Shown here in pieces: positions 1-8,350 of a stretch of 64,000 nt of DNA (position 1 is its first letter; each line of letters starts with the position of its first letter). Made by a program: the position numbers and the translations under genes. The notes beneath the pieces are model-generated. The model saw nothing but the letters and a program-made list of their open reading frames with translations. It did no database searches and had not been told where the DNA came from. The stretch spans positions 2,480,001 through 2,544,000 of the forward strand of contig NZ_CP063353.1 in NCBI RefSeq assembly GCF_014931565.1. The letters run 5' to 3'. This DNA comes from Clostridium sp. 'deep sea' (lineage in GTDB: Bacteria > Bacillota > UBA994 > PWPR01).

Positions 1-1143
1 ACACCAGACGTAATTACTTGGAGACGCTATATTCATGCCCATCCGGAGCTAGGAATGCAAGTGTGGGGCACTGCTGATTACGTTGAAAAAATATTAAGAG
101 ATAATGATATTGAGGTTATCCGTTATGAACACATGCCAGCTGTTGTGGGTATTTTAAAAGGTGGAAAACCAGGCAAGGTAATTGGCTTAAGAGCAGATAT
201 GGATGCTTTGCCTATGCAAGAAGTTGTTGATGTGCCATTTAAGTCTGTTTATGAGGGTAAAATGCACTCCTGTGGGCATGATATGCATGCTGCAATACTA
301 TTAGGTACAGCTGTGGTATTGGCTAAGCACAGAGAAGAGGTTAAGGGAACAGTTAAGTTTTTCTTCCAGCCAGCTGAAGAAGGACCAAATCCCGGTGGAG
401 CATTGCCAATGATTGAAGCTGGTGTTATGGAAAATCCAAAAGTTGAAGCCTGTTTTGGTCTACATGTTTTCCCATCAGGCACACCAGGTGGATATTTCTG
501 TAAAAAAGGAGTAGGTTCATCTAACTCAGATAAAGCAGTAATTAAAATAATTGGTAAAGGTGGTCACGGAGCGTCACCTGACAATGCAGTTGATCCTGTA
601 CTTATTTCTATGTATGTAGGAATAGCTTTACAAAGCATAGTTAGTAGAAATGTTTCACCAATGGATTCAGCTGTGGTTTCAATTGGCTCAATTCACTCTG
701 GAACAGCCCCTAATATAATACCTGCAGAGGCTGAAATGCAGTTATCTATTAGGTCATTTAGTAAAGAGACAAGAGAGCTATTAGCAAAAAGAATTAGAGA
801 GATTTCTGAGGGTATTTGTCAATCCATGGGAGCTACTTGCGAAATAGACTACTCATTTGGTTATCCAATGATGGTTAATGATGATAGGGCTGTAGATTAT
901 TTTGTAAAAATTATGGGTGAAGAAAGAGTTATGATTGGTGATAAAGCAATTTCTGGTAGCGAAGACTTTTCATACTTCTTGCAAAAGGCACCAGGAGTTT
1001 TTATTGGCTTACCTGCAGCACATAAAGACAAGGAAAACTACTATAATCATCATCCAAAGTTTAACCCCAATGAGGACTGTTTAGCTTATGGTGTTGAGGC
1101 ATTTGTAAAAATTATAATGGAACAAGACAAAATGGTTTTTTAG
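1..1143 (+). CDS. M20 family amidohydrolase (N-acyl-amino acid hydrolase type), 5' partial
   Basis: Metal-dependent hydrolase of the M20D amidohydrolase family, expected to cleave N-acylated amino acids or related amides in the cytoplasm. The reading frame is open from base 1, and the first codons already encode family sequence (RRYIHAHPELGM). The internal ATG at 55 is therefore not the start; the true start lies upstream of the window. Visible signatures, counted from base 1, are GLRADMDALPM near residues 62-72, HSCGHDMHAA near 89-98 (metal-ligand region), QPAEEGPNPGG and a late SEDFSYF. A Rho-independent terminator follows 42 bp after the stop, so this is the last gene of its transcript. 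Substrate cannot be assigned from sequence; family members include hippurate hydrolase and aminoacylase-like enzymes. Confidence 0.9.
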   Translation, partial: TPDVITWRRYIHAHPELGMQVWGTADYVEKILRDNDIEVIRYEHMPAVVGILKGGKPGKVIGLRADMDALPMQEVVDVPFKSVYEGKMHSCGHDMHAAILLGTAVVLAKHREEVKGTVKFFFQPAEEGPNPGGALPMIEAGVMENPKVEACFGLHVFPSGTPGGYFCKKGVGSSNSDKAVIKIIGKGGHGASPDNAVDPVLISMYVGIALQSIVSRNVSPMDSAVVSIGSIHSGTAPNIIPAEAEMQLSIRSFSKETRELLAKRIREISEGICQSMGATCEIDYSFGYPMMVNDDRAVDYFVKIMGEERVMIGDKAISGSEDFSYFLQKAPGVFIGLPAAHKDKENYYNHHPKFNPNEDCLAYGVEAFVKIIMEQDKMVF

Positions 1144-1184
1144 TTTAGCAAATAAAATTATTATATAATCATACTTAATAACAG

Positions 1185-1228
1185 ACTGCCAAGAAGACAA
1201 TTACACTGTTTACTTGGCAGTATTTTTA
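1185..1228 (+). terminator. Rho-independent terminator of the M20 gene
   Basis: Inverted repeat ACTGCCAAG (1185-1193) and CTTGGCAGT (1213-1221), followed by a T-rich tract. It sits 42 bp past the amidohydrolase stop codon. Confidence 0.85.
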
Positions 1229-1339
1229 TATATTTATTCTTTAACTAATATTGAGTGAATTATTTGAAAAGTATAATATGCTAGCAGTTGGGTTATAACT
1301 ACTTTATGTATTTAACTATGGATACGAAAAGAGGAAAAT

Positions 1340-2137
1340 ATGAAACCACTTATTATATTAGTAACTTTAAGTTTACTTTTAGTTAATGCAGTAGCTATGC
1401 CTTGTAGTAATTTGGAGATATATGATTGTTTAGATGACTTTTTAGCGAATTGGTTAACTAGAACTATTGTCTCAGCCCAAAAAAGTGATTTAGCTGGTTT
1501 AGAGTTCAACGCTAAAGTAGTGGATAGAAGCCCTTTACAAGTAAAAAAAACAGTTAATGAAATTAATGCACAAGCTAATAGAGTATATCTGCAGAATAGA
1601 AGTAATCAGTATTTATATAGGTATCAAATTAACAAAGGAGATACCTTGTGGGGTATTGCTAAAAGATATAATACCACTGTAAACAATATTAAAAACGTAA
1701 ACCCAACAGTTAATGCTAAAAAGCTAATAGTAGGTAGTTATATTTATTTAACATCGAGTTCTAAAGTTAAGCTTAATTTTAAGTGGCCTTTGCAAGGTAC
1801 CATCACAAGTCCCTTTGGTATGAGAAACAATAAACTACATAAGGGTTTAGATATTGCTGCAAATACTGGTACAAGAATTAAGGCATCAGCTACGGGTATA
1901 GTACTTGAAGCTGGGTGGCATAATTCGTATGGTTTTTATGTATTAGTTAGTCATATTAATGGTTATCAAACAAGGTATGCTCACTGCTCTAAACTGCTTG
2001 TTAAAAGGGGTCAACAAGTAAGTAGCCAGCAAACTATTGCTTTAGTAGGTAGCACAGGTAAAAGTACAGGACCTCATGTACATTTTGAAATAATAAAGAA
2101 TAGTAAACACCAAAACCCAATAAATTATCTTTCATAA
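1340..2137 (+). CDS. Secreted LysM-M23 peptidoglycan endopeptidase
   Basis: A 265-residue exported protein predicted to bind peptidoglycan and cut peptide cross-links outside the membrane. Residues 1-19 form a signal peptide (short basic start, then a hydrophobic run ending NAVA). A LysM domain covers about residues 95-138 (GDTLWGIAKRYNTTVNNI). An M23 (lysostaphin/LytM-type) domain covers about 155-262, with zinc ligands in HKGLD (H167, D171) and HVH (H246, H248). The ATG at 1340 has a GAGGAAA ribosome binding site just upstream. The gene stands alone and is convergent with the next gene, sharing the hairpin at 2143-2167. Domain order is typical of clostridial cell-wall or sporulation hydrolases; which of these roles applies is not visible. 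Confidence 0.9.
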   Translation: MKPLIILVTLSLLLVNAVAMPCSNLEIYDCLDDFLANWLTRTIVSAQKSDLAGLEFNAKVVDRSPLQVKKTVNEINAQANRVYLQNRSNQYLYRYQINKGDTLWGIAKRYNTTVNNIKNVNPTVNAKKLIVGSYIYLTSSSKVKLNFKWPLQGTITSPFGMRNNKLHKGLDIAANTGTRIKASATGIVLEAGWHNSYGFYVLVSHINGYQTRYAHCSKLLVKRGQQVSSQQTIALVGSTGKSTGPHVHFEIIKNSKHQNPINYLS

Positions 2138-2142
2138 AAAAG

Positions 2143-2167
2143 CAGTCGTTCATACTTTGAACGACTG
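2143..2167. terminator. Bidirectional terminator between convergent genes
   Basis: Perfect 10-bp stem CAGTCGTTCA / TGAACGACTG with a 5-base loop. The plus side lacks a long T run, but on the minus strand an AAAAAA stretch at about 2136-2141 supplies the U tract for the minus-strand gene's transcript. Confidence 0.75.
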
Positions 2168-2181
2168 TTCTACTATTTATC

Positions 2182-3093
2182 TTAACCTATCCAGTTTGGT
2201 TTTAATTTATGAAATCCATCAAAGTCATTAACTAGTTTGTTTGCTCTGTTCATCATTAAATTTAGATGTTCAGGAGAAGATTTTTTTATCCATGAAATAG
2301 TATTTATCATTATTACTGCTGTATATAGAGCATTTATGGTCCAAAAATACCAGGGTATTTTATTATTAAAATAGCTGTGTAATTGCCCTCTACAATAGCT
2401 TTTAGATATTTCACTTCCATAAAAGAATAGCTTGGCAAAATCGTGCCAAGGATCTCCATAGGTACACCTATTAAAATCGATTGCTCCAGCATAAAAACCG
2501 TTATTAACAACAATATTATCTGGGTGGAAGTCATCATGCAAAAAACTATAGGGTCTATCTTTTATAATGCCTAGATTATCTTCGATAAAATTTAATATAA
2601 AATTATCATCTTTTAATCTAATATCGTCCTGTAGATAAACACGTTTATTTAATTGCCATTTTCTTAAGTAGTTACTATGCCAGTTATTTTCCTTATTATG
2701 TTTAAGGCTATGAATTAGTTTTAAATCTTGGCCTGCATTAAATCCAATGTCATACTGATTTTCATTACTAAGGCTATAAAGTGCTTTACTGGCATCAGTG
2801 CCTTCTATCCATGTTAGTAGGGCATAATAACAGTTTTGATCTACTGTATAGCCATGTGAAAGTGGTTTGCTACATTTAACACCCATATTAATGAGTTTAT
2901 TCAAGCACTGCATTTCAAATTGTTTGTGCGCAGCAAACTTATAACTAGTTAACCTTAATAGATATTTTGTATTGTATTCTGTTAAAATATTAAATTTAAA
3001 CTCAGAAGAGTAGCCGGCGTTAATAAGCGTAATAGTTTTAATATTTTTAAGTTCTGGAATGAGGGAGCACATTTCAGTTAAATACTTTTGCAT
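2182..3093 (-). CDS. APH-type aminoglycoside/choline kinase-like phosphotransferase
   Basis: A protein-kinase-like small-molecule phosphotransferase of the APH superfamily, 303 residues from the chosen start. The catalytic loop HDDFHPDN lies near residues 186-193 and the metal-binding IDF near 205-207, followed by the typical GDPWHDFAK. I start it at the ATG at 3093 because a strong AAAGGGGTG site lies 6-8 bases upstream. The 30-codon in-frame extension to 3183 is a hydrophobic AT-rich stretch without a binding site. The substrate is unknown: relatives include antibiotic kinases, choline kinase and homoserine kinase-like proteins, and nothing here shows a resistance role. Confidence 0.8.
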   Translation of the reverse strand: MQKYLTEMCSLIPELKNIKTITLINAGYSSEFKFNILTEYNTKYLLRLTSYKFAAHKQFEMQCLNKLINMGVKCSKPLSHGYTVDQNCYYALLTWIEGTDASKALYSLSNENQYDIGFNAGQDLKLIHSLKHNKENNWHSNYLRKWQLNKRVYLQDDIRLKDDNFILNFIEDNLGIIKDRPYSFLHDDFHPDNIVVNNGFYAGAIDFNRCTYGDPWHDFAKLFFYGSEISKSYCRGQLHSYFNNKIPWYFWTINALYTAVIMINTISWIKKSSPEHLNLMMNRANKLVNDFDGFHKLKPNWIG

Positions 3094-3192
3094 ATTAACA
3101 CCCCTTTTTATAATTTTAACTATTATAAACAATACTAAAAATAAATCAAGAAAAAAATAGTTATAAAAATATTTTAATAACAATAAGAGTAG

Positions 3193-3810
3193 TTAAAAGC
3201 CATATGATCCCTTTAACATCATAACTGTCATTCTGTTTTTTTCATGCTGACCCCTAATTACACTAACATAATTGCACACCCTTTGAGACTGTACACATTC
3301 GGTACAGGATTTGTTTTCTGTACATGGAGGATGGTAATTAGCCCTTTTGGCATTTAGTGGAGTAGCAATTTTTAAGGCCCTTATTATGCCTTCATTTTCA
3401 TTTTCAACAAGTTTATTTTCACCAACTATAATTATAACTTGTTTAGGTCCAAAGGTCATGGCAGCTACCCGATTTCCACTATGGTCAATATTAATTAATT
3501 TACCATCTTTAGAAATTGCATTACTACTTGTTATGTACAAATCTGTTATTAAAGATTTTCTTTTAAGTATATATTGATCTTTAGCATCTTTAGCCAGAGT
3601 TTTATCATAAACAGTTTTACCAAGACTACATGATAAATCAAATATTTTAAGATTTTTTAAAGTCTTTGAGTTACCAATTCCTATGGTTTCAACTTTTTTA
3701 ATTAAATCTGTAAGGTCGTTTAACAACTTCTTTTTGTCTTCATAATATAAAAAATTGATGTTTCTTTTATTAAAATTGTCTTTAACCTGCTTTAAACTGA
3801 AGTTAATCAT
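3193..3810 (-). CDS. LUD-domain protein (LutC/YkgG-like, DUF162)
   Basis: A 205-residue LUD-domain protein. The core has GIGNS near residues 44-48 and the family pattern TSSNAISKDGKLINIDHSGN, followed by a hydrophobic strand and the GENK turn. The family includes LutC, part of the lactate oxidation complex, but stand-alone members of this type are common in Clostridia and mostly uncharacterised. A C-terminal cysteine group (C163, C169, C172, C179) could bind metal; that is inference. I start at the ATG at 3810, which has an AGAGGAAA site. The in-frame extension to 3891 would read straight through the terminator hairpin of the upstream gene, so it is not coding. Confidence 0.8.
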   Translation of the reverse strand: MINFSLKQVKDNFNKRNINFLYYEDKKKLLNDLTDLIKKVETIGIGNSKTLKNLKIFDLSCSLGKTVYDKTLAKDAKDQYILKRKSLITDLYITSSNAISKDGKLINIDHSGNRVAAMTFGPKQVIIIVGENKLVENENEGIIRALKIATPLNAKRANYHPPCTENKSCTECVQSQRVCNYVSVIRGQHEKNRMTVMMLKGSYGF

Positions 3811-3846
3811 TATTAGTATTTCCTCTCTATTTAGATTATTTTTTAA

Positions 3847-3882
3847 TACTAAAAAGGAGAGGTTCTCTGTGAAGGCCTCTCC
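3847..3882 (-). terminator. Rho-independent terminator after the LapA-like gene
   Basis: Stem GGAGAGG (3856-3862) / CCTCTCC (3876-3882). On the minus strand it is followed by TTTTT (3855-3851). It lies just after the stop of the gene at 3892-4305 and fixes the LUD start downstream of it. Confidence 0.85.
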
Positions 3883-3891
3883 CTGTTGCAA

Positions 3892-4305
3892 TTACTTAGA
3901 AAAATCTGTTTGTTCATCTTCTGTAGTAGCTTTTATTGACTCATTATTTACAATAATTTTGGGTGGAACTAAAAGCTTTTCTTTATATTCATTTACTTGT
4001 CTTTGTAATGAATTTATAGTTCCAAGCTGTTCTGCTATTTGCTCTTTTATGGTGTCTTTCTCTTTCTCCTGTTCATTAATTCGCTTTTTTAGCTTAATAA
4101 TTTGCCAGTTTTTACTTTGAATTCTAGGTAAAGATAACAATAAGCTAAGTATAACTCCTATGGCTAGACTAAGTAATAAAACTAAAGCTAGCGAACTGGA
4201 AAATTGCCAAACAAAGAAATAAACTGTAACCATAGTAGTATTTTGTACTGCAAAAAATACAGCCAATAAAGCAATTAATAAGGCTATTATTAAAAAAAAC
4301 TGCAT
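3892..4305 (-). CDS. LapA-domain (DUF1049) membrane protein with coiled coil
   Basis: A 137-residue inner-membrane protein. Two hydrophobic segments (about residues 3-22 and 36-60) enclose the short motif FAVQNTTMVTVYFFVWQF, which is characteristic of the LapA/DUF1049 domain. After residue 70 comes a lysine/glutamate-rich stretch predicted to be coiled coil. In Gram-negatives LapA helps lipopolysaccharide assembly; in Firmicutes the role of this domain is unknown and an LPS function should not be transferred. It lies downstream of murC on the same strand, separated by about 50 bp. Confidence 0.8.
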   Translation of the reverse strand: MQFFLIIALLIALLAVFFAVQNTTMVTVYFFVWQFSSSLALVLLLSLAIGVILSLLLSLPRIQSKNWQIIKLKKRINEQEKEKDTIKEQIAEQLGTINSLQRQVNEYKEKLLVPPKIIVNNESIKATTEDEQTDFSK

Positions 4306-4355
4306 TTGATTACCCTCCCCAAATTTATCCTTGTTACACTAAATTATAGCATAAA

Positions 4356-5708
4356 CTATTTTAATAATATATCAATAACTTTATCTATTGGTCCAGCGCC
4401 CATTGTAATAAATAAATCTTGGGGTTGTAAAACTTGTTTAATTTTTTTAGCAACATCATTATAAGACTCAATAAAACAAACATCAGGATGACACTCAGAA
4501 ATAGCCATTGTTAAAGTTTTAGAATCAGCTGTTGGGTCATAAGGCTCTCTTGCGGCGTAGGTATGCGTAATAATAACCTTGTCAGCTGCTGCAAAAGCAC
4601 CTGCAAATTCCGCTAAAAGAGATTTTGTTCTGGTATAGGTATGGGGTTGAAAAGCTACTATTAAACGTTTTGGTTTAATACTATCTCTAGCAGCCTGTAA
4701 AGTAGTACTAATTTCTTTTGGATGATGAGCATAGTCATCCACTAAGCAGGCTTCATTAAGAAATCCTCTTTTTTCAAAACGACGTTTTGTGCCCATATAA
4801 TCATAAAGGGCTTTTTTTATGTTATTTAAATCTAAATTCAAAATATAACAGCTAGCTAATACAGATAGTGAATTATAAATATTATGTTTGCCTGGCACTC
4901 TTAATTCAATATCTATAGTAATGTCGTTTTTGTAAACAGCAGTATACTTACTGCCTCCTTTATCATAAACAATATTTTTAGCAACCCAATCATTTTTTGA
5001 GTCCAAACCAAAAGTAATAATTTTACAACTAAGGTCATTAGTAATAGCAGTTGATTTTTGATCGTCTCCATTTATAACAAGATATCCGTTAGATTCTATT
5101 TTTTTACCAAAAGCATTAAATGACCTAGTAATGTGTCCTAAGTTTTTAAAATAATCTAAATGGTCTCGATCAACATTTAAAATAATACCTATATACGGTT
5201 TAAGGTGTAAAAAAGTTTCAACATATTCACAGGCTTCTGTTAGTAATATATCGCTGTTGCCTATATAAACATTTCCAGAAATAAAGCCTAAATTACCACC
5301 TACTAAAGCTGTTGGATTGGCTTTGCCTTTAATTAACGCTGTAGCTAACATAGCTGTAGTTGTAGTTTTGCCATGGCTACCAGCAACTGCTATACTTTTA
5401 GAGTATTCTGCAGTTAATTCACCTAAAAATTCAGCTCGTTCTAAAACAGGGATTCCCAATTTTCTGGCAGCTATTAGTTCCTCATTAGTATCTTTAATAG
5501 CGGCAGTATAGACAACTTTATCTGGGTTTACTTCATCTATATTTTTAGCAACTTGTTCTAAAAACACGGTTGCCCCATTATCAATAAGTCTCTGTGAAAG
5601 AGGGCTAATTTTTAAATCGCTACCACTAACTAGGTGTCCGTTATGTTGCATAATAGCAGCTAAAGCACTCATGCTAATTCCGTCTATGCCAATAAAATGT
5701 ATTTTCAA
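4356..5708 (-). CDS. murC: UDP-N-acetylmuramate--L-alanine ligase
   Basis: Cytoplasmic ATP-dependent ligase that adds L-alanine to UDP-MurNAc, the first peptide step of peptidoglycan synthesis. The 450 residues match the family's usual size. The N-terminal IHFIGIDGISMSALA is the UDP-sugar binding start, AGSHGKTTTTAML near residues 109-121 is the ATP-binding P-loop, and the C-terminal domain has the HHPKEI and FQPHTYTRT motifs of MurC. The ATG at 5708 has a GGAGCTGAC site. The gene is monocistronic or co-transcribed with the LapA-like gene downstream; it is not in a dcw cluster here. Confidence 0.95.
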   Translation of the reverse strand: MKIHFIGIDGISMSALAAIMQHNGHLVSGSDLKISPLSQRLIDNGATVFLEQVAKNIDEVNPDKVVYTAAIKDTNEELIAARKLGIPVLERAEFLGELTAEYSKSIAVAGSHGKTTTTAMLATALIKGKANPTALVGGNLGFISGNVYIGNSDILLTEACEYVETFLHLKPYIGIILNVDRDHLDYFKNLGHITRSFNAFGKKIESNGYLVINGDDQKSTAITNDLSCKIITFGLDSKNDWVAKNIVYDKGGSKYTAVYKNDITIDIELRVPGKHNIYNSLSVLASCYILNLDLNNIKKALYDYMGTKRRFEKRGFLNEACLVDDYAHHPKEISTTLQAARDSIKPKRLIVAFQPHTYTRTKSLLAEFAGAFAAADKVIITHTYAAREPYDPTADSKTLTMAISECHPDVCFIESYNDVAKKIKQVLQPQDLFITMGAGPIDKVIDILLK

Positions 5709-5897
5709 AGAGGTCAGCTCCTTGTTTTGTTTAATAAGACACTTTTATGGGTAATTAATATATTGTAACCGTTTATTAGATGTCTTTAGTTAATATTTTA
5801 GCATAAACAGCGAGCATACCATAGTTGGTAACAATATAATATAAGATGGATGCGAAACATTTCGACACATAAGTACTTGTAGTAAAGGGAGGTTATT

Positions 5898-6188
5898 ATG
5901 ACTAAGGTACATAATGATGATGGATATGTTACTCAATTATGTGAAGCTTTACTAAAACTAAAAACTATTGATGAAAGTAGAAATTTTATTGTAGACTTGT
6001 GTACAGCTACAGAAATTCAGGTTTTAGCACAAAGATTAGAGGTTGCTAAACTCCTATACGAGAGTCATACCTATGACGAAATAGAGAGTGCTACAGGCGC
6101 AAGTACTGCAACAATTAGTAGAATAAAGAGATTTTTGAAGCATGGTAATAATGGTTACAGAACTGTTTTAGAAAGAATAAAAAAGTGA
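5898..6188 (+). CDS. YerC/YecD-family TrpR-like DNA-binding protein
   Basis: A 96-residue helix-rich protein of the TrpR-like YerC family, probably a dimeric DNA-binding regulator. The C-terminal half (TGASTATISRIKRFLKHG, about residues 67-84) is the helix-turn-helix. The family has no generally established ligand, and unlike TrpR it should not be assumed to sense tryptophan. A GGGAGG site precedes the ATG, and the gene is followed after 29 bp by the prohibitin-like gene on the same strand, so the two may be co-transcribed. Confidence 0.85.
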   Translation: MTKVHNDDGYVTQLCEALLKLKTIDESRNFIVDLCTATEIQVLAQRLEVAKLLYESHTYDEIESATGASTATISRIKRFLKHGNNGYRTVLERIKK

Positions 6189-6217
6189 ATTTCAACACTA
6201 AATAGGGAGATATTTGT

Positions 6218-7063
6218 ATGGATTTTGATATTAAAGTACCCAAGCCAAAATCAAAAAAATTTGGCGGAATTATTGTTTTAGTAGTTTTACTTGTAGCCTT
6301 AGTAGGATTTGCTTCAAGAACTATTGTTATTATACCTGCCAATACAGTAGGTATAAGATTTGCACCTTTTAATGGTGGTGTACAAGATGAGATGCTTAGC
6401 GAAGGCTTAAAAATAGTTATGCCTTGGGATAAGGTATATAAGATTAGTACAGAGGTACAGTCTAAACGAATTGAAAAGGTCTATGGACAAACTAAGGATG
6501 CCCAGTTTTTAACAATATCTATAGATGTTAAGTACAAAATTGATGAAGACTTAGCGTTTCAAGTTTTTAAAAACTTTAAAACAATGAGTAATGTAGATAA
6601 AGACCTTATTTACCCAACAACTAAAAGATCTATAGAGGGTGTAACAACAGAGTTTAACATCATTGAAATATTGGGTAGTAATAGAAATGAGGTTTATGCT
6701 TCTATTGAAAAAGAATTAGCAAAACGTTTACAGGTAAATGGAATTAACTTACACTCAATTACCTTTTTAGATACTGATGCTGGTGAAGACATTGAAAAGG
6801 CAATTAGAGCTGAAGCTGTAGCTAAAAAGGCTGTTGAGACAGCTGAGCAAAATAGAATAAAGGCCGAAATAGAAGCTCAACGTAGAATTATTGAAGCTGA
6901 AGCAGAAGCCAAAGAAAAGAAAATAATTGCTGAGTCAATCTCGAAAAATCCTGAGATAATAGAGCTTGAATGGATAAAAAAATGGGATGGTAAATTACCA
7001 GAAATTATGACAGGTGAAGGCAACGGAATGATTTTAGACTTAAATAAAAATAAGGGTAATTAA
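6218..7063 (+). CDS. Prohibitin/SPFH-domain membrane protein
   Basis: A 281-residue membrane-anchored SPFH-superfamily scaffold. A short basic N-terminus is followed by one transmembrane segment at about residues 18-38. The SPFH/Band 7 domain covers roughly 45-205, and an alanine/glutamate-rich coiled coil follows (about 205-250, repeated AEAEAK-like patterns). Such proteins form oligomeric assemblies on membranes and influence proteases and membrane organisation; no specific partner is encoded nearby. The ATG at 6218 has a GGGAG site. A strong hairpin terminator overlaps the stop codon. Confidence 0.88.
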   Translation: MDFDIKVPKPKSKKFGGIIVLVVLLVALVGFASRTIVIIPANTVGIRFAPFNGGVQDEMLSEGLKIVMPWDKVYKISTEVQSKRIEKVYGQTKDAQFLTISIDVKYKIDEDLAFQVFKNFKTMSNVDKDLIYPTTKRSIEGVTTEFNIIEILGSNRNEVYASIEKELAKRLQVNGINLHSITFLDTDAGEDIEKAIRAEAVAKKAVETAEQNRIKAEIEAQRRIIEAEAEAKEKKIIAESISKNPEIIELEWIKKWDGKLPEIMTGEGNGMILDLNKNKGN

Positions 7064-7090
7064 AAAAGTGGCCTAAGGCCACTTTTTTGT
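7062..7090 (+). terminator. Terminator overlapping the prohibitin gene stop
   Basis: Stem AAAAAAGTGGCC (7062-7073) / GGCCACTTTTTT (7077-7088) with a 3-base loop, starting within the TAA stop codon. Confidence 0.9.
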
Positions 7091-7178
7091 AGTGAGCTTG
7101 CCTATATTTTATTGGCTTCACCTATTTTAATGTAATGATTTTATTCTGCTTTGCTCCATAAAACATATTGGCGTTGCG

Positions 7179-7560
7179 TAGTGTATAATTGACATGTCAA
7201 TTATGTAGTGTACTCACTTTGTTCGTGTAGTGCGCTGTCGCTGTATTTTAGTTCACATTGTAAATTTTTAGTTGATGTGTAAAATGAATGGTGTAAGCCT
7301 CAGAAATGATATAAACTAAAAATATCACAAGAGGAGTACACCATTATGTCATTTAAAGGATTAATAAGTAAAGAAGAAATAAGAAAATTAATGCAGTCAG
7401 GAAAGTTAAATACACATACTAAATAATCACATAAACAAAGTGCAATGTGCCCAATACGTTTGCACAGCAAACTCACTACACGCAACCGAAGGTAAGTACA
7501 CCCACGTATTTTACTTTGTAAAATACACACCACACGATGCTAAAAAGCGAGTACAACACA
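7179..7560. mobile_element. Degenerate mobile-element-like patch with inverted ends
   Basis: This fills most of the 529-bp gap 7064-7592. It starts with a perfect 20-bp palindrome (7185-7204, half-site ATAATTGACA) flanked on both sides by GTAGTGTA. Imperfect inverted ends then share GTACTC-CTTT and CGTGT-GTG (7210-7232 against the complement of 7528-7554). A second perfect hairpin, GTATTTTAC / GTAAAATAC, lies at 7506-7526. Between them is a well-initiated but very short ORF (7346-7426). The pattern fits a MITE or a deleted insertion sequence; I could not match it to a named element. Confidence 0.4.
7346..7426 (+). pseudogene. 26-codon ORF, probable transposase N-terminal remnant
   Basis: ATG at 7346 with a GAGGAG site 9 bases upstream, encoding 26 residues (MSFKGLISKEEIRKLMQ...) and then TAA. 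The sequence resembles the lysine/glutamate-rich start of IS256-type transposases, which is a weak similarity recalled by eye. No continuation in any frame is visible. It lies inside the inverted-repeat-bounded patch. It could instead be a real microprotein. Confidence 0.35.
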
Positions 7561-7592
7561 GGGGGTGGAAAATCTTTTCCGCCCCCTTAACC

Positions 7593-8132
7593 TTATATCT
7601 TATTAAATACAGCTTCTAACTCTAAATCAGATAGTTTTGCCTCTTTAAACTTCTTTAAATAATTAACCAAACTAGTAGCTCTTATGACAGTACTCTCGGT
7701 AACAACCTCACTTAAGTCTGCTTTTTTGCCAAATACTACAACAGGATAAATTGGCACAATACCTTCGGGATCATTAATTCTCGAGCGCATGCTTTTTACA
7801 GCATAAAGGTTATCTATAGTAGGATTATGGATTTCTTTTTGTCCAGTCTTTGTTACTACCTTCCATTTTTGCTGTGGTTCTTCACCAATAACCTTACCAT
7901 TGTGATCACATATATTAATTAAAAAAATACCTGCTTGAGACATAATTAAATGCTCTATTATTATTTTTTCTCCTTTATCATTTTTAGCTAATATATGGTT
8001 TTTAATTTTAAAATCTTTTGGTAGGCGCTGTAACTGTTGTCTGGTTGTTTTATAGGCATCTTGTTTCAAAAACATAATTACAACTGCTAAAACAATAACA
8101 GCTAAAACAATAATTTCTGTAAGGTGGTTCAT
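7593..8132 (-). CDS. Membrane-anchored NERD-domain protein
   Basis: A 179-residue protein with an N-terminal transmembrane helix (about residues 5-23) and a nuclease-related (NERD) domain from about residue 45. Family-like features are the hydrophobic strand HLIMSQAGIFLINIC, the QQKWKV segment and the NPTIDN motif followed by a basic helix. NERD domains belong to the restriction-endonuclease-like fold, but whether this copy keeps a nuclease active site is unclear by eye. The ATG at 8132 has an AAAGAGGTAC site. It stands alone, divergent from hisS. Confidence 0.72.
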   Translation of the reverse strand: MNHLTEIIVLAVIVLAVVIMFLKQDAYKTTRQQLQRLPKDFKIKNHILAKNDKGEKIIIEHLIMSQAGIFLINICDHNGKVIGEEPQQKWKVVTKTGQKEIHNPTIDNLYAVKSMRSRINDPEGIVPIYPVVVFGKKADLSEVVTESTVIRATSLVNYLKKFKEAKLSDLELEAVFNKI

Positions 8133-8350
8133 AATGTACCTCTTTTCAAAAATAGATACTCTTATTTTAAATAAAAAAACCTAAAGTTTAAAGCTTAAAA
8201 CATAAATAAAGCTTATTTAGTAAAAAAAGCGAGGAAAATAATATTAAATGTAGATTCAAGACAATTAAATCTGTGCTTTTGTGTATAATTAGTATTAATC
8301 TGATATAATTGACTTCAAGAAAATTACGCTTGTAATAGGAGTGAACAACT

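Noticed and set aside
55-1143. M20 gene starting at the ATG at 55
   Set aside because: Codons 1-54 are in frame and encode conserved family residues (RRYIHAHPELG), so the gene starts before the window.
2182-3093. Antibiotic resistance gene
   Set aside because: The APH fold alone does not show resistance; there is no mobile context or close resemblance to a known resistance enzyme that I can verify.
3811-3891. N-terminal extension of the LUD protein
   Set aside because: It would be translated from the terminator hairpin of the upstream gene; ATG 3810 has a good binding site.
7300-7533. 77-codon minus-strand ORF in the 7.3 kb patch
   Set aside because: No binding site, and it covers the palindromic mobile-element-like DNA; no family-like sequence.
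8133-8350. T-box ahead of hisS
   Set aside because: No T-box core sequence (such as the TGGN-containing antiterminator bulge) and no terminator before the start.
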